This document shows, one piece after another, positions 1-8,262 of a stretch of DNA of 64,000 bases; positions within the stretch are counted from its first letter, which is position 1, and the number at the start of each line of letters is the position of its first letter. Source of the DNA: Pseudomonas sp. PDM14. GTDB taxonomy: Bacteria; Pseudomonadota; Gammaproteobacteria; Pseudomonadales; Pseudomonadaceae. Position numbers and translations under genes: made by a program. The stretch spans positions 186,001 through 250,000 of the forward strand of contig NZ_JACVAQ010000003.1 of NCBI RefSeq assembly GCF_014851905.1. The letters are read 5' to 3'. A model generated the notes under the pieces. It saw only the letters and a program-made list of their open reading frames with translations. It did no database searches and had not been told where the DNA came from.

Positions 1-851
1 ACGGATTTCTCCTGATGTGGTTGAAACAAATACGGGTTTGTAGCAGTTTTCGTCGGCTCTTCTATTGGTGGCGATAGTAGTACAGCTAGGGAGCGCTTCG
101 TCGTAAAGGTAGTAGTATGCTTGTGTTGCGGTCGATCTTAGATCGGTTGTTGATCTGATTGTATATGTTGAGTTTGAGCGGCTGCAGGTTAGTGCGGTAA
201 TGGTTGCGGGTGCGCTAACGATGGTGGCTGTGCAGTTTGTGTTGGAAATTCGATTTATTTTAAATTTAATATTGTTGAAAATAATTTCGCTGGAAGATTG
301 GCCGTTAGTGAGCGTTTGGTTTGTTGTGGTGTCTAAATAGAAGTCAGGGGTTGGGTTGTACGCATAGCGACTGGAGGTGTTGCTGAAACCGTACTGAGTC
401 GTAGACTGTAACGTGTCTTTTGGGTTGTATGCCCAAGTTGCGCGATAACCATTATTCAGGTTGAAGGAGCCACGGCCTGGGTTCATACCATTGTGGTACG
501 CGGTGGTGAAGCTGGTACTGAACGGTGTGGTAGAGAGTGCGCCACTTGTTTCGTATTTTGGCGGAATACGGTAGGTGATGGCGGGGTTGTAGCTCATCGG
601 GTTGAAGTATGCAGCCTTGGCTCGGCGCGTGCTGTGTAGATTGTCGATACTGTCTGGGACGAATGCCCACACCATGCTGCCTGAGTCATCAAGGGTCAGG
701 ATTAGATTGGGGGCGACAGTTTCGCTCAGGATGAGTGGTGTTTGGCTGATGTTCAACACGGCGGCATTGGCTGGCAGTGACGCGCCGAAGTAAATTCCGA
801 AGAGTACGGCGCTCGCCAGAGATTTTTCTAGGCTGTTTGAGAGCTTCATAT
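1..851 (-). CDS. pilY1: PilY1, type IV pilus tip adhesin/assembly protein (N-terminal part, cut by window start)
   Basis: Only the first about 283 codons are in the window; the frame is open to base 1. The start ATG at 851 follows an AGGAGC box. Residues 1-29 look like a Sec signal peptide ending ANA before AVLNIS. A DDSGSM motif at residues 54-59 gives the DxSxS metal-binding (MIDAS) pattern of the von Willebrand A-like region, and FNPMSYNP with IPPKY follows, as in PilY1 proteins. In the family, PilY1 is secreted, sits at the pilus tip with the minor pilins, and has roles in adhesion, mechanosensing and priming of pilus assembly. It is the downstream gene of the fimU-pilV-pilW-pilX operon, 28 bp after pilX. 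The calcium-binding beta-propeller expected at the C-terminus lies outside. Confidence 0.93.
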
Positions 852-879
852 GGTGCTCCTGAGTGGGGCGGCAATTACC

Positions 880-1434
880 TTAATTACTTTCAATTCGACC
901 TTTCGAATCAATTGCGACAGTTGAGCGAATAGCGGAAGAAAGGTCGTTGTTGGTGGCGATGCCATTGACCTCATAGCGAAATATTCCGATGCCGAGAATC
1001 ATGTTGCCATATTCGGGGTTCTCAGTTTCGCCTTGACTACTCCCCGATGGGGCTGGTTGTGCGTACCATTGAGCGGCACCAAAAAGGGTTGTTCCATCAT
1101 TGGGTGAATAAACCTGAACATTTGATTTGTCCACGGCGTATTCTGGTTCTCTATTTAGTAGGCAAAGCTTCTTTGTGGCGATGTTTTCGCAGTTGTCGCT
1201 TGGCTCTTGGGGGCCGCGCTCCGTAGTTCTTCTTTCACCATCACGGAGTGCAGACTCGGCGACTGTGAGCAATTGTTTGTTTTCGATCATGTTGCCTGTG
1301 ATCTTGGCTTCCAATGAGATTTCACGCATGTTAGATATCGCAAGGGCTGTTATCACCAAGAGAAATACGAGGGCGATTACAAGGCTTACACCATTTTGTG
1401 TATTGAGATTTTTGATCTGATAGGCGCGCGTCAT
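880..1434 (-). CDS. pilX: PilX minor pilin
   Basis: 184 residues. The N-terminus has a type III prepilin leader ending G15, followed by VSLVI and a hydrophobic helix (residues 16-36). Position 5 of the mature protein is Ile, not Glu: the conserved Glu5 of most pilins is missing, a pattern also known for tip subunits of the PilX/GspK kind. The rest is a globular domain with two Cys (NCEN, KLCLL) that could form a disulphide. PilX is thought to form part of the initiating tip complex with PilV, PilW and PilY1. Its ATG overlaps the pilW stop by 4 bp (ATGA), so the two are translationally coupled. Confidence 0.9.
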   Translation of the reverse strand: MTRAYQIKNLNTQNGVSLVIALVFLLVITALAISNMREISLEAKITGNMIENKQLLTVAESALRDGERRTTERGPQEPSDNCENIATKKLCLLNREPEYAVDKSNVQVYSPNDGTTLFGAAQWYAQPAPSGSSQGETENPEYGNMILGIGIFRYEVNGIATNNDLSSAIRSTVAIDSKGRIESN

Positions 1435-2162
1435 GGCATCAAGTTCCGTATGCTGGAGCTGCTTGAAAGCATGGTGTATAGCTTGTGATCTGTTGGCTCA
1501 TTACCAAACCAATGCTTGTAAGCCATGCTGCTATTGCTCTTTGTTATTTCGTTGGTGCTTGTGGCAAGTATAGAAAATTGAATGGCTCTTATCGTTCTTC
1601 CGTCTTCCGGGTCTGCTGAGTATTCAGAGATCTTTTTCTCGTCTCCAGAGTTGAATCCGTACTCGAAGCGAATGGCTGCGATATTGGTAGCTATGACCAC
1701 GCCCCTGCAGGTCAGGTTTAAAGTGGAGTCTCCATTATCTTGTAGGGTGAAAACCTCTGTGACGGGGTCCGCCTTGAGGTAAGGTTTGGTTGGAATATTA
1801 TTAATATCGTTTCCATCACAGGTTTTGGCGTTGGTGAAGGCGGGTTGGTAGCGTATGCAAAATGAAGAGTCATCAACTTTTTTTACGGTTTGGCCGGCAC
1901 TCATGTTTCCGCAGTCAGCGGTTGCCGGGAATGCTGATTCGAATGTTTCGTCAGGGCGTCGGCGATAACCGGTTTTAGAGAGTTGCTGGTCGATGATCAG
2001 GATGGAAAATCGAGCGTTCTCGATGTTGTTACCCTGGCCCTGCTGGAATAGGTAGTTTTCTTTGTTGTCGAGATATACTTGTGTAACGCCAAGGATAAGA
2101 AAGCTACTAATCAGTAGGGCGACCATGAGCTCAATCATGGAGATGCCTGTTTGCTTATGCAT
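1431..2162 (-). CDS. pilW: PilW minor pilin
   Basis: 243 residues from the ATG at 2162, chosen because it gives a short leader (MHKQTG) and the prepilin peptidase site G6 before ISMIELM, with Glu5 present. The open frame runs 25 codons further upstream, but that would lie inside pilV. The conserved helix is followed by a long beta-rich domain. PilW is one of the minor pilins of the tip/initiation complex, inserted in the inner membrane and processed by PilD. It starts 2 bp after the pilV stop and overlaps pilX by 4 bp, fitting a compact operon. Confidence 0.9.
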   Translation of the reverse strand: MHKQTGISMIELMVALLISSFLILGVTQVYLDNKENYLFQQGQGNNIENARFSILIIDQQLSKTGYRRRPDETFESAFPATADCGNMSAGQTVKKVDDSSFCIRYQPAFTNAKTCDGNDINNIPTKPYLKADPVTEVFTLQDNGDSTLNLTCRGVVIATNIAAIRFEYGFNSGDEKKISEYSADPEDGRTIRAIQFSILATSTNEITKSNSSMAYKHWFGNEPTDHKLYTMLSSSSSIRNLMP

Positions 2163-2164
2163 AT

Positions 2165-2671
2165 TTATAGCTCTCCGCGTAATCTGAAGCGACAGATGCT
2201 TAGGTCTTCGTCTGCTGCGGCATTGGCATCTAGGCATCCATCACCGCTTGCGCGCCACGCCAACTGTACTTCCAATGCCCTGCCGGTAGCGCAGCTGCCT
2301 GGGTTTTTTGAGCGACATGCGTAAAACTCATCTTTCAGTGCTAGGGCGTCAGGTAGCAGTAAGTGGACTTTATTGGCCCAGCAAGTAAGTTGCTTTGCTG
2401 TGTCGCTTATTTCGGTTGGTGTGCTTGTGTCGCAATCACCTGCTGCCGGCAGTTCACTCAATATGTAGCCATCGAGATTTTCACTGTTTGCACGAGCAAG
2501 CTCCATGTATTCGCTTGCGAGCATCGCTGCGTTGTTTCTCTGGACGGAGTCTTGGGTGTATTGGATCCCGCGCCCCTGCATCGCTACCAGCCCCAAAATT
2601 CCAATGGTCAGGAGGATAAGTGTGACCATTACTTCAATTAGGCTGAAACCTCGGCTTATATGGTTATTCAT
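2165..2671 (-). CDS. pilV: PilV minor pilin
   Basis: 168 residues from the ATG at 2671 (leader MNNHISRG, cleavage before FSLIEV, Glu5 present). The helix is followed by a globular part with Cys residues near the centre and C-terminus (GDCD, LTCWA, ACRS, GSCA, GDGCL, ICRF), suggesting disulphide bonding in the periplasm. The start lies 8 bp inside the 3' end of fimU, so an upstream in-frame ATG at 2743 was not used. The operon place (fimU-pilV-pilW-pilX-pilY1) matches the family. Confidence 0.9.
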   Translation of the reverse strand: MNNHISRGFSLIEVMVTLILLTIGILGLVAMQGRGIQYTQDSVQRNNAAMLASEYMELARANSENLDGYILSELPAAGDCDTSTPTEISDTAKQLTCWANKVHLLLPDALALKDEFYACRSKNPGSCATGRALEVQLAWRASGDGCLDANAAADEDLSICRFRLRGEL

Positions 2672-3155
2672 CTGTCGAGCAGTCCTGAAGTAGGGTGGTG
2701 TTGTCGCTCTTTCTCCCGCGGGGATGGAGAGTAACGCTGCCACTAGGGAGAATGCCTATAAGGTAAGCAAAGGCGGGGTTTTCATCCGGACGACAAACGA
2801 TAAGCCTCATTGAACTGGCTGAGCCATTTGAGGCGTATGTAATATTAATCGGGCCGCTTGCTTTAATGGTTGCGTGCGCAGGATTGAATTCTTCAATTCT
2901 AATCGGGGTTGCTCCTGCAGTTACTGTCCAAGTGTTTCCAGCGCTTGTTACGCCAACAGTGGTTCGTCTTACGACGGCCTGGCTACGTGCGTACTGCAGT
3001 AAGCTATTCAATGTTTGAGCTTGAGCTTGCACCTGGTTGTTGCGGATCAGTCCGGCGAAATTCGGGATGGCGATGCCAACCGCTATCGACAAGAGTGCCA
3101 AGGCGATCATCAGCTCAATAAGGCTGAATCCGCGCGTGTCGGAATGGGGCGACAT
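2664..3155 (-). CDS. fimU: FimU minor pilin (GspH/FimT family)
   Basis: 163 residues from the ATG at 3155, which has a strong AAGGAGCA box just upstream; earlier in-frame ATGs would lengthen the leader unnaturally. The leader ends RG9 before FSLIELM with Glu5, then the helix continues to IPNFAGLI. The C-terminal domain fits the GspH/FimT fold, with one Cys pair (VCRP, LQDCS). FimU is thought to couple the tip complex to the major pilin. It is the first gene of the minor-pilin operon and overlaps pilV by 8 bp. Confidence 0.9.
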   Translation of the reverse strand: MSPHSDTRGFSLIELMIALALLSIAVGIAIPNFAGLIRNNQVQAQAQTLNSLLQYARSQAVVRRTTVGVTSAGNTWTVTAGATPIRIEEFNPAHATIKASGPINITYASNGSASSMRLIVCRPDENPAFAYLIGILPSGSVTLHPRGRKSDNTTLLQDCSTDE

Positions 3156-3266
3156 GGTGTGCTCCTTATGGATTTCTGAGCGCATATTCCGTTTCAAGGT
3201 CTAGCTTGTCTGCTTGTGATTGACGGTTGGTTTGCAGGCTCCGACGACTGGTTGGGGTACCGACGG

Positions 3267-3770
3267 TTAGGGGCATTTTTTGGAGAGAGATTGGTTTTCT
3301 GCTCGAGTGCCGTTACGTACTCTGCCTTGACGGTTCAGGACCAGCTGCCACGAAACGGAGCCGTTATGACACTGATAGAAGCGCCCATTGCCGGTGGGGC
3401 TAGTGCCATTGGAGTGAAATCGAATTTTTCCTTCGAAGCCAGCCCAGAGGAGTGCGTTCAGGCTGGGCTGTTGCACCGCTTCTAGCATTTCCTGACTATC
3501 TGCGATGCGTGACATCCAGCCCAAGCGCCAGTCATTACCGCATTTCAATGTATTTGTGAGTGGGCAGAAATCCACGCGAGTGTTTCGCAAAATTGCTTGG
3601 GCGCGAGCGTGGTTGAGTGAGGCGTGCAGACTGTTGCGCAGCACATCCTGATCGTTCTTAAGTCGCAACGAAGAAAAGGCCGGTAGCGCTATGCTGGCGA
3701 AAATGGAGGCGAGTGCGAGTGCAATCATTAGCTCATAGAGGCTAAACGCCTGCTGAGTATGAAGTTTCAT
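3267..3770 (-). CDS. fimT: FimT, GspH/FimT-family pilin-like protein
   Basis: 167 residues. The mature helix begins FSLYELM with Glu5 present, but the residue before the cleavage point is Ala8, not Gly, in the leader MKLHTQQA. PilD can tolerate this in some substrates, but it is uncommon. The rest fits FimT, including a C-terminal GspH-like domain (WRLGWM, GRFYQC, VLNRQGRVR). FimT proteins in several bacteria bind DNA during natural transformation; a role here is only inferred. The gene is separated from fimU by about 110 bp and so may have its own promoter. Confidence 0.85.
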   Translation of the reverse strand: MKLHTQQAFSLYELMIALALASIFASIALPAFSSLRLKNDQDVLRNSLHASLNHARAQAILRNTRVDFCPLTNTLKCGNDWRLGWMSRIADSQEMLEAVQQPSLNALLWAGFEGKIRFHSNGTSPTGNGRFYQCHNGSVSWQLVLNRQGRVRNGTRAENQSLSKKCP

Positions 3771-3855
3771 CGGTATATTCCCTGATATTGTTCAGCCGTC
3801 CTGGCTGCATCTGGTTTAGTCAGGGCAATGGAAATTTGCAAACTTTGGAGGCGTT

Positions 3856-4950
3856 ATGAGTACGGTGCTGATTGTCGGTGGCGGGGCAATTGGCCTCTTG
3901 TCTGCTCGTTTTCTGGCTGAGGCCGGGGAGACGGTTACATTGCTCGAGTCCGCGACTATCGGCTCACAGGCCTCTTGGGCTGGAGGGGGAATCGTCTCGC
4001 CCCTATACCCGTGGAGGTATGGAGCTGCTGTAAGCGCATTGTCACGTTGGTCTCGGTCGTTTTATCCACATTTGGGTAGTGCTTTAAGTCTGCAGACGGG
4101 GATTGATCCCGAAGTTCATGCCACTGGTCTGTATTGGTTGGACTTGGAGGATGAGCCGCAAGCCTTGGCTTGGGCTGATGCTGAGAGCTGTGAGTTGCTT
4201 CCTTTCCCCATCTCTTTGGTGACTAAGGAGTTGCCGCAGTTGGGGGCTGGGTTTCAGCGAGCTTTGTTTATGCCTGACATTGCCAATGTGCGTAATCCTC
4301 GGCTTCTACGTGCGCTCCGGGCGTCTCTGGATGAGATGCCGAATGTCAGGACTCTCGAAAATCATTCGGTCAGCCGATTTATTGATAATCAGGGGCGAAT
4401 AGTTGGTGTGCAGACCCAGCATGGTGATCTGCTGGCATCGCGGATACTTGTGGCTGCCGGTGCTTGGAGTGGCGAGCTGGTGAGCACGCTTGGTCTGAAC
4501 CTTCCTGTCGAACCGGTCAAAGGGCAGATGATCCTCTACAAATGCGCTGAGGATTTCCTTCCCGCGATGGTGCTGGCCAAGGGGCGTTACGCGATTCCGC
4601 GGCGTGATGGCCATATCCTGGTAGGCAGTACGCTGGAGCATGTCGGCTTCGACAAGACCCCGACCGATGACGCCTTGCAGAGCCTCAAGGCCTCGGCCGA
4701 AGAGTTGCTGCCGGCATTGGCGGATGCCGAGGTGGTCGGGCATTGGGCGGGGTTGCGGCCGGGATCACCGGATGGCATTCCGTTCATTGGCGAGGTGCCC
4801 GAATATCCCGGGCTGTGGCTCAACTGCGGGCATTACCGTAACGGGCTGGTACTGGCTCCAGCTTCCTGTGAGTTGCTGAAAAATTTGATGCTAGGTGAAG
4901 AACCTATTGTCGATCCGGCGCCCTATTCGCCAGCGGGCCGCTTGGGCTGA
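3856..4950 (+). CDS. thiO: Glycine oxidase ThiO-like FAD-dependent amino-acid oxidase
   Basis: 364 residues, the usual length for ThiO. The N-terminal dinucleotide-binding motif GGGAIG (residues 8-13) marks the FAD-binding DAO fold, and the C-terminal HWAGLRPGSPDGIPFIGE and GHYRNG segments are typical of the glycine oxidase branch. The enzyme oxidises glycine to the imine needed for the thiazole ring of thiamine. A GGAGG box lies 6 bp before the ATG. It is divergent from fimT and convergent with pilR (4 bp apart). The first two thirds look richer in A/T codons than the stretch after about 4,540. Confidence 0.85.
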   Translation: MSTVLIVGGGAIGLLSARFLAEAGETVTLLESATIGSQASWAGGGIVSPLYPWRYGAAVSALSRWSRSFYPHLGSALSLQTGIDPEVHATGLYWLDLEDEPQALAWADAESCELLPFPISLVTKELPQLGAGFQRALFMPDIANVRNPRLLRALRASLDEMPNVRTLENHSVSRFIDNQGRIVGVQTQHGDLLASRILVAAGAWSGELVSTLGLNLPVEPVKGQMILYKCAEDFLPAMVLAKGRYAIPRRDGHILVGSTLEHVGFDKTPTDDALQSLKASAEELLPALADAEVVGHWAGLRPGSPDGIPFIGEVPEYPGLWLNCGHYRNGLVLAPASCELLKNLMLGEEPIVDPAPYSPAGRLG

Positions 4951-4954
4951 CGGC

Positions 4955-6295
4955 TCAGTCGATGCCCAGTTTTTTCAGGCGATAACGCATCGAGCGGAAG
5001 GTCAGGCCCAGGCGCTGGGCGGCGGCGGTGCGGTTCCAGCGGGTTTCTTCGAGTGCTTGCATGATCAGCTTGCGCTCGATGTCTTCCAGGTAGTCCTCCA
5101 GGTTGTCGATGCTGGCCAGTGAGGCTTCGCCGTCTTCTGCCGAGCAGACGGCATCGGCCAGGCGCAGGTCGCTGGCCTTGATCTGTTCGTCTTCGCAAAG
5201 GGTGTGCGCGCGCTCCAGCATGTTTTCCAGCTCGCGCACGTTGCCGGGGAAGCGGTAGCTCTTGAGCTTCTCCAGCGCTTCGCCGGCCAGTTTGGCTGGC
5301 GCCTGGCCGGTACCTTCGGAGAGGCGCCGAAGCATGACCTCGGCCAGTTGTGGAATGTCTTCGCGGCGCTCCCTGAGCGGGGGGACGCGCAGCTCGATGA
5401 CATTCAGGCGGTAGAACAGGTCCTGGCGGAAACGCCCGGCGTTCACTTCGGCGGCCAGGTCCTTGTGGGTCGCACAGAGTACGCGTACGTCGACCACCAC
5501 TTCCTGCTGCCCGCCGACAGCGCGCACGGCTTTTTCCTGGATCGCGCGCAGCAGTTTCACCTGCATCGCCAGCGGCAGGTCGGCGACTTCATCAAGGAAC
5601 AGTGTGCCGCCGCCCGCCGCCTGGAACAGGCCCTGTTTGTCTTCGATGGCGCCGGTGAAGCTGCCTTTCTTGTGGCCGAAGAACTCGCTTTCCATCAGCT
5701 CGGTCGGAATGGCGCCGCAGTTGACCGGGATGAAGGGGTGGTCGGTGCGCGGCCCCTGTTCGTGGATCAGGCGGGCGACCAATTCCTTGCCGCTGCCGGA
5801 CTCGCCGCTGATGTACACCGGCGCCTGGCTGCGGGCGAGCTTCTGGATCTGATTGCGCAGGCTGCGCATGGGCGGGGAGTCGCCGAGCAGGCGGTTGTCC
5901 ACCGGTGCCTCGTCATCGCTGGTCGTGCGAATGCGCAGCGCGGTGGTCACCAGTTCGCGCAGGCGGCCGAGGTCGACTGGCTTGGTCAGGAAGTCGAAGG
6001 CGCCGGTTTTGAGGGCGTTGATGGCGGTGTCAAGGCTGCCGTAGGCGGTGATCATCGCCACGGGAACCTGCGGGTAGCGCTGCTGGATGTGTTGGACGAT
6101 GTCCAGGCCGGTGCCGTCTGGCAGGCGCATGTCGGTCAGGCACAGGTCGAAGGGCTCGCGCGCCAGCCACTCGCGGGCTTCCTTGACGTTGCGCGCGCTG
6201 CGCGTATCGAGTTTCATCCGGCCCAGGGTGATTTCCAGAAGTTCGCGGATGTCGGGTTCGTCGTCGACGATCAGGGCGCGTTGCCGGGTGCTCAT
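4955..6295 (-). CDS. pilR: PilR, sigma-54-dependent response regulator of pilin transcription
   Basis: 446 residues in the NtrC layout. Receiver domain with the acidic pocket D11-D12 and phospho-acceptor D55; AAA+ domain with Walker A GESGSGK at 164-170, a GSFTGA loop at 211-216 (a Ser variant of the sigma-54 contact motif GAFTGA) and Walker B near 231-236; C-terminal Fis-type helix-turn-helix (RTAAAQRLGLTFRSMRYRLKKL). PilR activates pilA from a -24/-12 promoter; such a site is present at 26,643-26,658. It follows pilS with a 2-bp gap, as a two-component operon. Confidence 0.95.
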   Translation of the reverse strand: MSTRQRALIVDDEPDIRELLEITLGRMKLDTRSARNVKEAREWLAREPFDLCLTDMRLPDGTGLDIVQHIQQRYPQVPVAMITAYGSLDTAINALKTGAFDFLTKPVDLGRLRELVTTALRIRTTSDDEAPVDNRLLGDSPPMRSLRNQIQKLARSQAPVYISGESGSGKELVARLIHEQGPRTDHPFIPVNCGAIPTELMESEFFGHKKGSFTGAIEDKQGLFQAAGGGTLFLDEVADLPLAMQVKLLRAIQEKAVRAVGGQQEVVVDVRVLCATHKDLAAEVNAGRFRQDLFYRLNVIELRVPPLRERREDIPQLAEVMLRRLSEGTGQAPAKLAGEALEKLKSYRFPGNVRELENMLERAHTLCEDEQIKASDLRLADAVCSAEDGEASLASIDNLEDYLEDIERKLIMQALEETRWNRTAAAQRLGLTFRSMRYRLKKLGID

Positions 6296-6297
6296 GG

Positions 6298-7890
6298 TCA
6301 GCTCAACTTGCGTGGATGGGCGAAGGTGATGCGGAAGCAGCTGCCACCGCCGTCACGGGGCAGGTAGTCGAGGCGCGCCTGGTTGCTTTCGCACAGCTCG
6401 CGGGAAATATACAGGCCCAGGCCGGTGCCTTTGTTGTCGGTGGTATAGAACGGCTCGAAGACATGCTGCAACTGTTCCGGCGGAATGCCAGGGCCGTCAT
6501 CGAGTACTTCGAGCATCGGCAGCTCGCTCTCCGGGTCACGGCCGAGCTTCAGCCATACCTGGCCGAGCTGGTGAACCTGTGCACTGTAGCGTAGGCCGTT
6601 CTGCACCAGGTTGGTCAGCACCTGGGTCAATTGATGTGGGTCCATGCGTGTTTGCAGGCCACTGCCCTGCGCTTCCAGGTGCAGGGTCTGGTCCAGCGAG
6701 GCGGAATTGCGGAACTCGCTGGCGAAACGGTGCAGCCAGTATTTCAGGTCGAGCAGCTGCGGCTCGGCCTGGCGCCGACGCGACAGCTGCAGCACGTTTT
6801 CGATGACCAGGTTCATCCGGCGCGAGTGGTCCTGGATGATCTGCGCCAGGCGACGATCCGGCCCTTCCAGGTTTTCCGACTCCTGCAGCAGCTGCGCCGC
6901 ATGGCTGATGGCGCCGAGCGGGTTGCGGATTTCGTGGGCGATGCCGGCGGTGAGGCGGCCCAGCGAGGCCAGCTTGAGCTGCTGGGCCTGCTGGGTGATC
7001 TGCGAAATGTCGTCGAGGAAGATCAGCGTGTGCTGGCTGCCGCCACGTTGCATCGGGATGAAGCTGGGCTGCAGCAGTGGTCCTTCCGGAATCGCCTGCA
7101 GGCTTTGTGGGCGCAGTGTCGGGTTGTGCAGCCACTGCTGCAGGCGCTTGACCAACTCCGGACAGTGCGGATCGAGGATCTTGTCGCTCAATTCACCACG
7201 ACCGAGCAGGACGACCGCGCCCTGGTTGGCCAGCAGCACCCGATGCTGGCTGTCCAGCACCAGAATGCCGGTGCGCATGCGCTGCAGGATCTGTGCGTTG
7301 AGTGCTTCCAGGTTGGCCACGTCGGTGGCGCGTTGTTCCGCCAGGCTCTCACTCTGTTGCAGGCGCCGGGTCAGGCCTTGGAGGAAGAAGGCGGCGGCAA
7401 AGCACAGCGCACCGAGGGCGCCGGTCTGCACGTATTGCGATGAAGCAGCCGGGTGGCTCAGGCTGAGGTAGAAGGTCGAGTAGATCATGCCGATTGCTGC
7501 CGCAGCGGCGATCACCAGGCCGATGCGTCCGCGCAGCAGGATGTTGGCAATGGCCACGGCGATGATCAACAGCACGCCGGTGCCGCTTGGTGCGCCTCCC
7601 GCGGCGTAGAACAAGGCCGAGAGCAGGCTTACGTCTACCAGTGCCAGGCTGAAGATCTGCAGCAGGTGGCGTGGGCGCTGCAGCAGCACGGCGATAAGGA
7701 TGTTGCTGATCAGGTACACCCAGCTGCCGTTGCGGAACAGTTCCACGTGCGCCAGGTCGAGCAGGTCGTTGTCCAGGTCGCTGGAGATCAGCAGGACCAT
7801 GGCCAGGCCAACGGTCAGGCGATACAGGTGGTACAGGCGCAGGATGCGTCGGCCCTGGGCGCCGCTCATGGACAGGTTTTCGCTATTCAC
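6298..7890 (-). CDS. pilS: PilS, membrane sensor histidine kinase for PilR
   Basis: 530 residues if translation starts at the GTG at 7890, the length I recall for P. aeruginosa PilS and putting the catalytic histidine at H319 (GIAHEIRNPLGAISHA). The GTG overlaps the stop region of the preceding gene. An ATG at 7869 would give a protein 7 residues shorter. Six hydrophobic segments fill roughly residues 25-175, followed by a PAS-like region, the HisKA domain and the ATPase with DDGPGIPPEQ and GTGLGLYIS boxes. PilS senses the pilin level in the inner membrane and controls PilR phosphorylation. Confidence 0.93.
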   Translation of the reverse strand: MNSENLSMSGAQGRRILRLYHLYRLTVGLAMVLLISSDLDNDLLDLAHVELFRNGSWVYLISNILIAVLLQRPRHLLQIFSLALVDVSLLSALFYAAGGAPSGTGVLLIIAVAIANILLRGRIGLVIAAAAAIGMIYSTFYLSLSHPAASSQYVQTGALGALCFAAAFFLQGLTRRLQQSESLAEQRATDVANLEALNAQILQRMRTGILVLDSQHRVLLANQGAVVLLGRGELSDKILDPHCPELVKRLQQWLHNPTLRPQSLQAIPEGPLLQPSFIPMQRGGSQHTLIFLDDISQITQQAQQLKLASLGRLTAGIAHEIRNPLGAISHAAQLLQESENLEGPDRRLAQIIQDHSRRMNLVIENVLQLSRRRQAEPQLLDLKYWLHRFASEFRNSASLDQTLHLEAQGSGLQTRMDPHQLTQVLTNLVQNGLRYSAQVHQLGQVWLKLGRDPESELPMLEVLDDGPGIPPEQLQHVFEPFYTTDNKGTGLGLYISRELCESNQARLDYLPRDGGGSCFRITFAHPRKLS

Positions 7891-8110
7891 TCCGCTGTGC
7901 GCCCTGCGGCAGGTGGGCCTGGCTGCAGTACCAGCCTTGCTGATAGGGCAGGGCACTGGTGCGCGGTACATGCACGCCACATTGACTGCAGCGAACCATC
8001 GGCGCTGCGTCCTGCTCGGGCTGCTGGGTAGGGCGTTGCGGCGTCTTGAAGCGGCGCCAGAGCCAGACGGCAGCGCCGATCAGCGCGATCCAGAACAGTA
8101 GACGAACCAT
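7883..8110 (-). CDS. Small membrane-anchored zinc-ribbon protein (PP0621 family)
   Basis: 75 residues. One N-terminal membrane segment (residues 3-18, LLFWIALIGAAVWLW) is followed by a basic stretch, a proline/glutamine linker and a compact Cys motif C41-x2-C44 ... C62-x3-H66, likely a zinc site facing the cytoplasm. Proteins of this kind sit before pilS in several Pseudomonas genomes as far as I recall; the function is unknown. The 3' end overlaps the chosen GTG start of pilS, so the two may be co-translated. Confidence 0.8.
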   Translation of the reverse strand: MVRLLFWIALIGAAVWLWRRFKTPQRPTQQPEQDAAPMVRCSQCGVHVPRTSALPYQQGWYCSQAHLPQGAQRSE

Positions 8111-8221
8111 GGTGTGCTCTCGTATGGGCAGGTCGGCAGTTTAGCCAAGGACCGGGTGGCCGCGCAGCAGTTGCCGCGCCGGCTTGCGCGCTGAGTCCTG
8201 CGTATGTTGTTAGCGGACATG

Positions 8222-8247
8222 AAAAAGGGAGGCCGAGGCCTCCCTTT
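8222..8247 (-). terminator. Rho-independent terminator after bamD
   Basis: An 11-bp perfect stem (AAAGGGAGGCC with its complement) and a 2-base loop lie just after the bamD stop; on the minus strand it is followed by TTTTTC. Confidence 0.85.
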
Positions 8248-8262
8248 GGTGTCCGGTGTGGA

